NCBI RefSeq assembly: GCF_001651865.1
Contig: NZ_LPUX01000068.1
Location: 62,001 to 126,000, forward strand
Reading direction: 5' to 3'
Length of the DNA: 64,000 bases
Source of the DNA: Sinorhizobium glycinis
GTDB taxonomy: Bacteria; Pseudomonadota; Alphaproteobacteria; Rhizobiales; Rhizobiaceae
Of the stretch, positions 21,117 to 31,038 are shown one piece after another (positions within the stretch are counted from its first letter, which is position 1; every line of letters starts with the position of its first letter). A program made the position numbers and the translations under genes. The notes beneath the pieces were generated by a model. It searched no databases, was not told where the DNA came from, and was given only the letters and a program-made list of their open reading frames with translations.

Positions 21117-22567
21117 CCGGCGCCACGATCCTCGTCGCGGATGACGACGCAGCCATTCGCACCGTGCTCAACCAGGCCTTGAGTCGTGCCGGATACGATG
21201 TGCGCATCACATCCAATGCGGCGACGCTCTGGCGCTGGATCGCCGCCGGCGATGGCGACCTGGTCGTCACCGATGTGGTGATGCCGGATGAGAATGCCTT
21301 CGACCTGCTGCCGCGGATCAAGAAGGCGCGACCCGACCTGCCGGTGCTGGTGATGAGCGCGCAGAACACCTTCATGACCGCCATCAAGGCTTCGGAGAAG
21401 GGCGCTTATGACTATCTCCCGAAACCCTTCGATCTGACCGAGCTGATCGGCATCATCGGCCGGGCGCTTGCCGAGCCAAAACGCCGCCCGTCGAAGCTGG
21501 ACGACGACTCGCAGGACGGCATGCCGCTCGTCGGCCGCTCCGCCGCCATGCAGGAAATCTATCGCGTGCTCGCCCGGTTGATGCAGACCGACCTGACGCT
21601 GATGATCACCGGCGAGTCGGGAACCGGCAAGGAACTAGTCGCGCGCGCCCTGCACGACTACGGCAAGCGCAGAAACGGCCCGTTTGTCGCGATCAACATG
21701 GCGGCGATCCCGCGCGATCTCATCGAATCGGAATTGTTCGGTCACGAGAAGGGGGCGTTCACCGGCGCCCAGACGCGCTCCACCGGCCGCTTCGAACAGG
21801 CCGAAGGCGGAACGCTCTTCCTCGACGAAATCGGCGACATGCCGATGGATGCGCAGACGCGGCTCCTGCGCGTCCTGCAGCAGGGCGAATACACGACCGT
21901 CGGTGGGCGCACGCCGATCCGCTCCGACGTGCGCATCGTCGCCGCGACGAACAAGGACCTGAAACAGTCGATCAATCAGGGCCTTTTCCGCGAGGACCTC
22001 TATTATCGCCTGAACGTCGTGCCGCTGCGCCTGCCGCCGCTCCGGGACCGCGCCGAGGATATTCCCGATCTCGTTCGGCATTTCGTCCAGCAGGCCGAAA
22101 AGGAGGGGCTCGACGTCAAGCGCTTCGACCAGGAGGCGCTGGAACTGATGAAGGCGCATCCGTGGCCCGGCAATGTTCGCGAGCTCGAAAACCTCGTGCG
22201 GCGCCTGACCGCACTTTATCCACAGGACGTGATCACCCGCGAGATCATCGAAAACGAGCTGCGGTCCGAGGTGCCGGACAGCCCGATCGACAAGGCCGCG
22301 GCGCGTCCGGGCTCGATGTCGATCTCCCAGGCGGTCGAGGAGAACATGCGGCAGTATTTCGCAAGCTTCGGCGAGGCGTTGCCGCCGACGGGCCTTTACG
22401 ACCGCGTGCTTGCGGAAATGGAATATCCGTTGATCCTCGCCGCCCTGACTGCGACGCGCGGCAACCAGATCAAGGCCGCCGATCTCCTCGGGCTCAATCG
22501 CAATACGCTGCGCAAGAAGATCCGGGAGCTGGGCGTCTCGGTCTATCGGAGCTCACGCACCGCTTGA
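21113..22567 (+). CDS. ntrC: Nitrogen regulation response regulator NtrC (sigma54 activator)
   Basis: This 484-residue activator has a receiver domain (1-120) with phospho-acceptor Asp54 in [11 protein letters not shown]. The AAA+ sigma54-interaction domain (about 140-375) has Walker A GESGTGKE at about 167, the sigma54-contact loop GAFTGA at 214-219, Walker [10 protein letters not shown] and the sensor motif [14 protein letters not shown] Fis-type DNA-binding helix-turn-helix lies at the C terminus ([18 protein letters not shown]). It activates nitrogen-assimilation promoters with RpoN. The ATG overlaps the ntrB stop. It is a useful contrast with ntrX downstream, which lacks the GAFTGA loop. 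Confidence 0.98.
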   Translation: MTGATILVADDDAAIRTVLNQALSRAGYDVRITSNAATLWRWIAAGDGDLVVTDVVMPDENAFDLLPRIKKARPDLPVLVMSAQNTFMTAIKASEKGAYDYLPKPFDLTELIGIIGRALAEPKRRPSKLDDDSQDGMPLVGRSAAMQEIYRVLARLMQTDLTLMITGESGTGKELVARALHDYGKRRNGPFVAINMAAIPRDLIESELFGHEKGAFTGAQTRSTGRFEQAEGGTLFLDEIGDMPMDAQTRLLRVLQQGEYTTVGGRTPIRSDVRIVAATNKDLKQSINQGLFREDLYYRLNVVPLRLPPLRDRAEDIPDLVRHFVQQAEKEGLDVKRFDQEALELMKAHPWPGNVRELENLVRRLTALYPQDVITREIIENELRSEVPDSPIDKAAARPGSMSISQAVEENMRQYFASFGEALPPTGLYDRVLAEMEYPLILAALTATRGNQIKAADLLGLNRNTLRKKIRELGVSVYRSSRTA

Positions 22568-22778
22568 CTGCTTTGCAACACCGTTGCATTTTCGCCACAA
22601 TACGTTGCTTGAAGGGCTGAAGGGTGTCGATTCGCTCTGCACCTGGGCAATGGCGGCTCGTGTGAAGCGGCGCATGCCGGCGCCCGTCCGGGGCCGAGGC
22701 ACGTTCAACACCTTGGTCGGGAATTGCAGGCGGGTGCCGGTGTCTTCGGGGGCGCCGGTTTTGGGGGAAGCTTTTTTC

Positions 22779-25052
22779 ATGGTGGATGGGATGGCCTTGC
22801 CATTGGGCACGGAGGAGGGTGTTGCGGCTGCCCAGGATCGGCGGGCCTCCTTCGCGTTCCCGGGCCTGATGCTGGCCACCGGCGCGCTGGTCTGCGCCAC
22901 CCTGTCGCTGCTCGTCCTTCTCGGCCTCACACCGGTCCGGCCGGAGCGGAACATCGTCATTGCCTGCGCCGGCATCAACGGCGTCTTCGTCGTCGGGCTG
23001 ATCTATCTGATCGCCCGCGAGATTATCAGGCTGCTTCGCGCCCGCAGCAAGGGAAGGGCGGCGGCGCGGCTGCATGTGCGCATCGTCGCGCTGTTCTCGA
23101 TCGTCGCGATCACGCCGGCCATCCTCGTCGCGATTTTTGCCAGCATCACCCTCGATGTCGGCCTTGATCGCTGGTTCTCGCTGCGTACCCAGGCGATCGT
23201 TCGCTCCTCGCTGAATGTTGCCCAGGCCTATGTGCTGGAGAATGCCAGCTATCTGCAGGGGCAGACGGTCTCGATGGCCAACGACCTGGAGCGCAACCGG
23301 CAGCTCTACGCCCTCGACCGCACCGGCTTCACCGAACTGATGACGCGCCAGGCGAGGGGACGCGGCATGCTCGGCGCCTTCCTCGTTCGCGCCGACGGCA
23401 GTGCCATCCTCCAGGCCAACATCTCGACCGAGCGACCCTTGCCAGCCATCCCGCAGGACGCGTTGAAAAGCACGGTCGCCGGCCAGCCGACGCTGATCCC
23501 CCCGGGCGTCACCAACCTCGTGGGAGCTGTCGTTCCACTTGAGAACTTTCCGGGCATCTACCTCTATACGCTCAGAAATGTTGATCCCGAAGTCATGCGC
23601 TCCATGCGCCTGATGGAGGAGAACACCGCCGAGTACAAGGCGCTCGAGGCGGGGCGCACGTCGTTGCAGATCGCCTTTGGCGTCCTCTACATCGGCTTCG
23701 CGCTGATCGTGCTCCTGGCTGCGATCTGGACCGCTATCGCTGTTGCGGACCGCATCGTCCGCCCGATCCGGCAACTGATCGGCGCGGCAGACAGCGTCGC
23801 CTCCGGCAATCTCGACGTCGTCGTGCCGGTGCGCGCCGTCGATGGCGACGTCGGCAACCTGTCGCGCACCTTCAACAAGATGGTCAGCGAAATCCGGACA
23901 CAGCAGGACCAGATCCTCGTGGCCAAGGACGAGGTCGATCAGCGACGCCGCTTCATCGAAGCGGTGCTTTCCGGCGTCACGGCGGCCGTGATCGGCGTCG
24001 GGCGGGACCGTCGCATCACGATCGCAAATCCCTCATCGGAGGAATTCCTGCGGAAATCGACTCCGGGACTGCTCGGCGCGAGTCTTCGCGACGTGGCGCC
24101 GGAGATCGAGGAAGTGCTGGTCGAGGCGGAAAGCCGCTATCGCAACGACTACCGCAAGCAGATCAACATCATGCGCGGCGGAACCGAGCGCACCCTGAAC
24201 GTCCAGGTGACCCGGGAGGAGGGCGAGGGTTCGCACGGCTCCTACGTGATCACCATCGACGACATCACCGATCTGGTCATTGCCCAGCGTTCGACCGCCT
24301 GGGCGGACGTCGCCCGGCGCATCGCGCACGAGATCAAAAACCCGCTGACGCCGATCCAGCTTTCGGCCGAGCGCCTGAAACGGCGCTACGGCAGGCAGAT
24401 CGACCAGGAGGACAAGGCCGTGTTCGACCAGTGCACCGATACGATCGTGCGCCAGGTGGAAGACATCGGCCGGATGGTCGACGAGTTCTCGGCCTTTGCG
24501 CGAATGCCGAAACCGACGAAAGAAAAATCCGACCTGCGCACGATCCTCAAGGACGCCGTCTTCCTGCGCGAAATGGGCAACAGCCACATCACCTTCATTC
24601 GCGATTTCGGCGACGAGGCGCTCGAGGGGCAGTTCGACGGCCGCATGCTCGGCCAGGCGTTTGGCAATATCGTCAAGAATGCGGTGGAGGCGATCGAGGC
24701 GGTACCCGCCGAGGCGGCGCGTGGTGCGCCGACGATCTTGGTTCGGTGCCGTCGCGACGATGTGACCGGCCGCTTCGTGGTCGATGTGATCGACAACGGC
24801 AAGGGGCTGCCCACCGAAAACCGGCACCGGATTCTGGAGCCATACATGACGATGCGCGAGAAGGGCACGGGGCTGGGTCTCGCTATCGTCAAGAAGATCA
24901 TTGAGGACCATGGCGGACAATTGGAATTGCACGACGCACCGGCGGATTTCGACGGCGGTGTCGGGGCGATGATCCGCGTGATCCTGCCGCCCGCCGGCGA
25001 AACCGGGGGCGACGAGACTGTGAAGGACAAGGGTAATACCAATGGCGGCTGA
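22779..25052 (+). CDS. ntrY: Nitrogen regulation sensor kinase NtrY
   Basis: This 757-residue membrane kinase has three N-terminal membrane helices (around residues 26-50, 55-82 and 95-125), a periplasmic region, and a fourth helix near 305-330 (FGVLYIGFALIVLLAAIW). HAMP and PAS domains follow. The phospho-acceptor is His517 in [20 protein letters not shown], then N box FGNIVKNAVEAIEAV and G boxes DNGKGLP and KGTGLGLAIVKK. NtrY senses an extracytoplasmic or redox signal and acts with NtrX. An in-frame ATG at 22584 would add 65 residues without family character; ATG 22779 is preferred, preceded by GGGGGAAG. It overlaps ntrX by 11 bases. Confidence 0.95.
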   Translation: MVDGMALPLGTEEGVAAAQDRRASFAFPGLMLATGALVCATLSLLVLLGLTPVRPERNIVIACAGINGVFVVGLIYLIAREIIRLLRARSKGRAAARLHVRIVALFSIVAITPAILVAIFASITLDVGLDRWFSLRTQAIVRSSLNVAQAYVLENASYLQGQTVSMANDLERNRQLYALDRTGFTELMTRQARGRGMLGAFLVRADGSAILQANISTERPLPAIPQDALKSTVAGQPTLIPPGVTNLVGAVVPLENFPGIYLYTLRNVDPEVMRSMRLMEENTAEYKALEAGRTSLQIAFGVLYIGFALIVLLAAIWTAIAVADRIVRPIRQLIGAADSVASGNLDVVVPVRAVDGDVGNLSRTFNKMVSEIRTQQDQILVAKDEVDQRRRFIEAVLSGVTAAVIGVGRDRRITIANPSSEEFLRKSTPGLLGASLRDVAPEIEEVLVEAESRYRNDYRKQINIMRGGTERTLNVQVTREEGEGSHGSYVITIDDITDLVIAQRSTAWADVARRIAHEIKNPLTPIQLSAERLKRRYGRQIDQEDKAVFDQCTDTIVRQVEDIGRMVDEFSAFARMPKPTKEKSDLRTILKDAVFLREMGNSHITFIRDFGDEALEGQFDGRMLGQAFGNIVKNAVEAIEAVPAEAARGAPTILVRCRRDDVTGRFVVDVIDNGKGLPTENRHRILEPYMTMREKGTGLGLAIVKKIIEDHGGQLELHDAPADFDGGVGAMIRVILPPAGETGGDETVKDKGNTNGG

Positions 25053-26406
25053 TATTCTGGTTGTGGACGATGAGGAAGATATCCGCGAGATCGTCTCGGG
25101 CATCCTGTCGGACGAGGGTCATGAGACGCGGACGGCGTTCGACAGCGACAGCGCGCTTGCGGCGATCAACGATCGGGTGCCGCGGCTCGTCTTCCTGGAC
25201 ATCTGGATGCAGGGCAGCCGACTGGACGGCCTGGCGCTGCTCGACGAGATCAAGAGCCGTCACCCCGATCTGCCGGTGGTGATGATCTCCGGCCACGGCA
25301 ACATCGAGACTGCCGTTTCCGCGATCAAGCGGGGTGCTTACGATTTCATCGAGAAGCCGTTCAAGGCCGACCGGCTTATCCTGATTGCCGAGCGGGCGCT
25401 CGAGAACTCCAAGCTCAAGCGCGAGGTGACGGAGTTGAAGAAGAGGTCGGGCGATCCGGTCGAGCTCATCGGCACTTCGGTCGCGGTCTCGCAGCTGCGT
25501 CAGACGATCGAGAAGGTCGCCCCGACCAACAGCCGCATCATGATCCAGGGACCGTCCGGCTCCGGCAAGGAGCTGGTGGCGCGCATGATCCATCGCAAGT
25601 CGACGCGTTCCACCGGTCCTTTCGTTGCCTTGAATGCGGCCGCCATCACGCCGGACCGCATGGAGATTGCGCTGTTCGGCACCGAGGGCACGGCAGGCCA
25701 GCCGCGTCGCACGGGCGCGCTGGAGGAGGCCCACGGCGGCATCCTCTATCTCGACGAGGTCGGCGAAATGCCGCGCGAGACGCAGAACAAGATCCTGCGG
25801 GTGCTCGTCGATCAGCAGTTCGAGCGGGTCGGCGGTTCGAAGCGGGTCAAGGTGGACGTCCGCATCATTTCCTCGACCGCCTACAACCTCGAAAACATGA
25901 TCGCGGAGGGCCTCTTCCGGGAGGACCTGTATCACCGGCTTGCTGTGATCCCGGTGCGCGTTCCGGCGCTGGCCGAGCGGCGGGAAGACATTCCGTTCCT
26001 CGTCGACATGTTCATGCGTCAGGTAAGCGAACATGCCGGCATCCGGCCGCGCAAGATCGGCGAGGATGCGCTCGCCGTGCTCCAGGCGCATGATTGGCCG
26101 GGCAATATCCGGCAGTTGCGCAACAACATCGAACGCCTGATGATCCTCGCCCGCAGCGACGGGCCGGATACGCCGATCAGTGCCGATATGCTGCCGAACG
26201 AGGTGGGCGACACGCTGCCGAAGATTTCCGCCAAGGGCGACCAGCACATCATGACGCTGCCGCTGCGCGAGGCCCGCGAAATGTTCGAGCGGGACTATCT
26301 GATTGCACAGATCAACCGCTTCGGCGGAAACATCTCGCGTACGGCGGAATTCGTCGGCATGGAACGTTCCGCACTCCATCGCAAGCTGAAGTCGCTGGGT
26401 GTCTGA
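25042..26406 (+). CDS. ntrX: Nitrogen regulation response regulator NtrX, lacking GAFTGA
   Basis: This 454-residue protein has a receiver domain with Asp53 (LVFLDIWMQGSRLDG). Its AAA+ domain has Walker A GPSGSGKE at about residue 170 and Walker B YLDEVGEM, and the C terminus is a Fis-type helix-turn-helix (NISRTAEFVGMERSALHRKL). Where NtrC has GAFTGA, NtrX reads FGTEGTAGQPRRTGALEEA (about 212-230), so the sigma54-contact loop is missing. It is therefore unlikely to be a classical RpoN activator. Published alphaproteobacterial NtrX proteins are reported to share this loss and to act on sigma70-type promoters. Partner kinase: NtrY. Confidence 0.96.
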   Translation: MAADILVVDDEEDIREIVSGILSDEGHETRTAFDSDSALAAINDRVPRLVFLDIWMQGSRLDGLALLDEIKSRHPDLPVVMISGHGNIETAVSAIKRGAYDFIEKPFKADRLILIAERALENSKLKREVTELKKRSGDPVELIGTSVAVSQLRQTIEKVAPTNSRIMIQGPSGSGKELVARMIHRKSTRSTGPFVALNAAAITPDRMEIALFGTEGTAGQPRRTGALEEAHGGILYLDEVGEMPRETQNKILRVLVDQQFERVGGSKRVKVDVRIISSTAYNLENMIAEGLFREDLYHRLAVIPVRVPALAERREDIPFLVDMFMRQVSEHAGIRPRKIGEDALAVLQAHDWPGNIRQLRNNIERLMILARSDGPDTPISADMLPNEVGDTLPKISAKGDQHIMTLPLREAREMFERDYLIAQINRFGGNISRTAEFVGMERSALHRKLKSLGV

Positions 26407-26467
26407 TCCGGACGTATGAGAGGCGGTTCTCCGCTGCAGCAAAAGCATCCAGAGGGCCGCCAATCCG

Positions 26468-27331
26468 ATGCCGAGAATTGCCTACGTCAACGGTGCCTAT
26501 GTGCGCCATTCCGAAGCCGCGGTCCATGTGGAAGATCGCGGCTACCAGTTCGCCGATGGCGTCTACGAGGTTTGCGAGGTCCGGCATGGCTTCATCGTCG
26601 ATCTTCGGCGCCATCTCGATCGCCTCGACCGATCGCTAACGGAACTCAGAATGGACTGGCCGATGAGCCGGGCCGCGCTGATCCACGTCATTCGCGAGGT
26701 GCTGCGGCGGAACCGGGTCCGCAACGGGCTCTTCTATCTTCAGGTGACGCGCGGGGTTGCACGGCGCGATCACGTGTTCCCGGCTGAGGGCACGCCGCCC
26801 TCTGTCGTCGTGACAGCCAAGCGCACGGATGCGGCAGGGATCGCCAGGAAGAATGCCGAAGGCATCTCGGCGATTACGGTGCTGGAGAACCGTTGGGACC
26901 GGGTCGATATCAAGTCGGTGGGCCTGCTTCCAAACGTTCTCGCCCGTCAAAAGGCGAAGGAGCTCGGCGCGCAAGAGGCGATCTTCGTCGATGCGGACCG
27001 CATGGTCAAAGAAGGGGCGGCGACGAATGTCTGGATCGTCGATGGTGAGGGAACGTTGCGCACCCGCCCGGCCGAGCACGGCATCCTGCGCGGCATCACG
27101 CGCACGACACTGATGGATGTGGCGAAGCCACTCGGCTTGAAGATCGAGGAGAGGGCCTTTTCCGTCGACGAAATGATGGCCGCGCGGGAAGTGTTCATCA
27201 CGGCTGCGACCAGCATCTGTTTTCCGGTCGTTTCGATCGATGGAAAGACGATCGGCAACGGCCATCCAGGAAGCATAGCACAGAATATTCGTGAAGCCTT
27301 TTTCGACGTTGCGGAAAAGACGCCGATTTGA
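26468..27331 (+). CDS. dat: D-amino acid aminotransferase (D-alanine transaminase family)
   Basis: This 287-residue fold-type IV PLP enzyme has the class IV layout: AYVNGAYVRHSEAAVHVEDRG at the start, YLQVTRGVARRDHVFP, and the PLP-binding Lys149 in DIKSVGLLPNVLARQKAKE. EGAATNVWIV and AATSICFPVV follow. The DIKS-LLPNV context is closer to D-alanine transaminase than to branched-chain aminotransferase IlvE. It would interconvert D-alanine with D-glutamate for the cell wall or for D-amino acid catabolism. It starts 61 bases after ntrX and stays on the same strand before hfq, an order I recall as conserved in rhizobia. Confidence 0.88.
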   Translation: MPRIAYVNGAYVRHSEAAVHVEDRGYQFADGVYEVCEVRHGFIVDLRRHLDRLDRSLTELRMDWPMSRAALIHVIREVLRRNRVRNGLFYLQVTRGVARRDHVFPAEGTPPSVVVTAKRTDAAGIARKNAEGISAITVLENRWDRVDIKSVGLLPNVLARQKAKELGAQEAIFVDADRMVKEGAATNVWIVDGEGTLRTRPAEHGILRGITRTTLMDVAKPLGLKIEERAFSVDEMMAAREVFITAATSICFPVVSIDGKTIGNGHPGSIAQNIREAFFDVAEKTPI

Positions 27332-27438
27332 TACCAAACTTGAAGAGGTGTCGGGGGGAAGCTTCTGTGACACTTCGGATCGCAAATTTGACAAAATGCA
27401 CCGGCGCCAAAGCCGGCAAATAAGAAAGAAGCGGCGCG

Positions 27439-27681
27439 ATGGCGGAACGTTCTCAGAACTTGCAGGATCTCTTTCTTAATACGGTTCGCAAGCAAAAGAT
27501 TTCATTGACCATTTTCCTTATCAATGGCGTGAAACTGACGGGTGTTGTGACATCTTTTGACAATTTCTGTGTCCTGTTGCGCCGTGACGGCCATTCTCAG
27601 CTCGTCTACAAGCACGCCATCTCGACCATCATGCCGGGCCAGCCTCTGCAGATGTTCGAGAATGAGGAAGCCGCATCCTGA
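27439..27681 (+). CDS. hfq: RNA chaperone Hfq
   Basis: This 80-residue Sm-like protein has the Sm1 motif ([33 protein letters not shown]) and Sm2 ([13 protein letters not shown]). Residues Gln8, Phe42, Lys56 and His57-type positions that contact RNA in the family are present. The C-terminal tail is short (about 10 residues), typical of alphaproteobacteria, where E. coli has about 35. Hfq forms a hexameric ring and joins small RNAs to their targets. In rhizobia it also affects nitrogen fixation gene control (NrfA). The ribosome-binding site is AGAAAGAAG upstream. Confidence 0.98.
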
Positions 27682-27762
27682 CGGGACCTGAGGACCATTA
27701 CCAAACGCAATTCGAAATCGCCGTCGTCGATCATTCCGGAGCTTGAGAAGCGCCGCGATGAC

Positions 27763-29085
<1,323 letters not shown>

Positions 29086-29156
29086 GAGCAACGATGCCAA
29101 TCCTCTCCACAGTCGACAGCGCCGTTTGCTTGGGGTGACGGCTCTTCCCACACTCC

Positions 29157-29350
29157 GTCATCCTCGGGCTTGACCCGAGGATCCAGTCACAAGAGCATCT
29201 GCAGTTCGGTACTGACATTCAACACGAGAAGTCGCTCAGACGATGGTGCGCGGCAATGGCGAAATCGAGGTCATCGAGAATATGACTCCGGACTGCAGGA
29301 ACGCTTGGTAGGACTTGTGCATGGATCCTCGGGTCAAGCCCGAGGATGAC
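29157..29350. repeat. Perfect 29-bp inverted-repeat pair with 136-bp core
   Basis: The left arm (29157-29185) is the exact reverse complement of the right arm (29322-29350) over all 29 bases. Each arm is itself a hairpin, CCTCGGG / CCCGAGG around CTTGA or TCAAG. The enclosed 136 bases contain no open frame of note. The arm sequence resembles a repeat I recall as widespread in alphaproteobacterial genomes. The whole could be a non-autonomous MITE-like unit or two convergent copies of a short repeat. No target-site duplication is obvious. Confidence 0.75.
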
Positions 29351-29383
29351 AGTTGGTGGGGAGCATCGCCTAACGGCATGCCG

Positions 29384-30217
29384 CTACGTCAACTGCCTTT
29401 CGATCGCCTTTGCCGCCTGCCATAGTTCTTCCATGCGCTCCAGCGATGCCGCATCCAGCGTCTCGCCGCCCGCATTGAGTTCCTGTTCGATATGGCTGAA
29501 CCGGCGCCGGAATTTGGTGTTGGTGCCGCGCAGCGCCATTTCGGGGTCGCTGCCGATATGGCGGCCGACATTGACGAGCGCGAAGATCAGGTCGCCGAGT
29601 TCGTCGGCGACCTTCCGCCGGTCGCCCTCTTTCAGCGCCTGCCGCAATTCGCCGATTTCCTCCTCGACCTTGTCGAGGATCGGTGCGGGCTCCGACCAGT
29701 CGAAGCCAACCTTCGCGGCGCGCTCCTGAAGCTTTAAAGCTTCGACCAGGGCGGGAAAGCTGCGCTGCACTGAACCCAGATGGCCGGAGTGCTCCTCCTG
29801 AGGCAGACCGCGCCGGATGCGGCGCGCGTGCCGGTCGGCTTTCTCGGCCTGCTTGATCTCGTCCCATTGCAGCTTGACCGCCTCGGGCGTGTCGGCGTCG
29901 GAGCGGGCAAAGACATGCGGATGGCGGCGGATCATCTTGCGGGTGACGGCTTCGACGACATCACCGAAGGAGAATTCGCCAGCCTCTTCCGCCATCTGCG
30001 CGTGATAAACCACCTGAAGCAGCAGATCGCCGAGCTCGTCGCAGAGATCGTCCATGTCATGGCGCTCGATCGCGTCGGCGACCTCGTAGGCTTCTTCGAT
30101 CGTGTAGGGCTTGATCGTCTCGAAGGTCTGGACGATATCCCAGGGACAGCCGGTCTTCGGGTCGCGAAGCGCGGCCATGATATCGATGAGGCGTTGAATA
30201 TCGCGAGAAGGTTCCAT
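29384..30217 (-). CDS. mazG: Nucleoside triphosphate pyrophosphohydrolase MazG
   Basis: This 277-residue protein has two all-alpha NTP pyrophosphohydrolase units. The first carries EEAYEVADAIERHDMDDLCDE with ELGDLLLQVVYHAQ; the second has EEEIGELRQALKEGDRRKVADE and ELGDLIFALVNVGRH. The paired E-x-x-E and E-x-x-D metal-binding sets are intact in both. MazG cleaves (d)NTPs to monophosphates plus pyrophosphate, clearing damaged nucleotides and lowering ppGpp in E. coli. It begins four bases after the deaminase gene stop, so the two are co-transcribed on the minus strand. Confidence 0.95.
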   Translation of the reverse strand: MEPSRDIQRLIDIMAALRDPKTGCPWDIVQTFETIKPYTIEEAYEVADAIERHDMDDLCDELGDLLLQVVYHAQMAEEAGEFSFGDVVEAVTRKMIRRHPHVFARSDADTPEAVKLQWDEIKQAEKADRHARRIRRGLPQEEHSGHLGSVQRSFPALVEALKLQERAAKVGFDWSEPAPILDKVEEEIGELRQALKEGDRRKVADELGDLIFALVNVGRHIGSDPEMALRGTNTKFRRRFSHIEQELNAGGETLDAASLERMEELWQAAKAIERQLT

Positions 30218-30221
30218 CGGT

Positions 30222-30809
30222 TCAATTCAGCGGTATGGCGTTGTTGTCCTTGCCCGCCTGATAGGCTTCCGACAGGCGGTCGTAGTATCCGCGGATGCGG
30301 GCGTCCTGGGCCGCAAGCCGCGTCCGCGTTTCCGGATCCGCATCCTGCATGAGCGCTGCGATTGACGCCGATTTCCAGAACGCATTTTCCCGGGCATAGC
30401 CGCCGGGCTCAAGGCGGAAGACCTCCTTGAGGATCTTCAGGTCGTGCGGGATCGAGAAACTGTCTCGTGAATCCTCATGGCTGAAGAAGTAGTAGAAATT
30501 GTCGAAGCCGGCCCAGGTAATCGCGGAGAGGCACATGGAGCAGGGCTCATGGGTCGACAGGAAGACCAAGTCGCGCGTGTCGGGCTTCTCCGCCATCTCG
30601 TAGAAGCGCTTCAGCGTGTGCACCTCACCATGCCACAGCGGGTTCTTAGTCTCGTTGTTCGTCTCGGCCAACACCAGCGAGAGATCGGACTTGCGCAGGA
30701 TCGCCGCACCGAACACCTTGTTGCCGGCCGCCACGCCCTTTTCCGTTAGGGGCAATATGTTCTTCTCGATGACCGTCAGCAGGCGTTCTGCCAGTTCGGC
30801 TTGCCTCAT
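30222..30809 (-). CDS. Deaminase of the CMP/dCMP and tRNA-adenosine superfamily
   Basis: This 195-residue protein carries the zinc-deaminase signature: the HxE motif WHGEVHTLKRF at about residues 58-68 and the PCxxC motif STHEPCSMCLSAITWAG about 30 residues on. Between them is a guanine-deaminase-like layout. A long C-terminal segment rich in aromatic and charged residues (YYFFSHEDSRDSFSIPHD) is not found in TadA. The substrate cannot be assigned; candidates are a free nucleoside, nucleobase or nucleotide. Its coupling to mazG (four-base gap) suggests nucleotide clean-up. The start at MRQAELAE is chosen because the longer upstream frame lacks similarity. Confidence 0.82.
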   Translation of the reverse strand: MRQAELAERLLTVIEKNILPLTEKGVAAGNKVFGAAILRKSDLSLVLAETNNETKNPLWHGEVHTLKRFYEMAEKPDTRDLVFLSTHEPCSMCLSAITWAGFDNFYYFFSHEDSRDSFSIPHDLKILKEVFRLEPGGYARENAFWKSASIAALMQDADPETRTRLAAQDARIRGYYDRLSEAYQAGKDNNAIPLN

Positions 30810-31038
30810 GTCGCACTCTCCCGCCCGTTTCTGCCGGGCATTTAACGGAGGTTCGGCGGCTGGCGCAATGGCCGGCGCCCAGGGTCTGCGCTCTTCCTCC
30901 GGAGATATTTGCTCAAAAAGTTTGGCTGTCGAGCAAAACAATACGTGGCCTGAAAGCCATAGAAATTTCTGTTTCTTCAATTGTCGGGCGCTATGAGGGA
31001 TATTCGCCGCAGCCTGTAGAAGGAGCCGCCCCCTCGAT

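Noticed and set aside
29257-29321. Small coding frame inside the 29-bp inverted repeats
   Set aside because: Only short frames with no ribosome-binding site or family pattern occur in the 136-base core.
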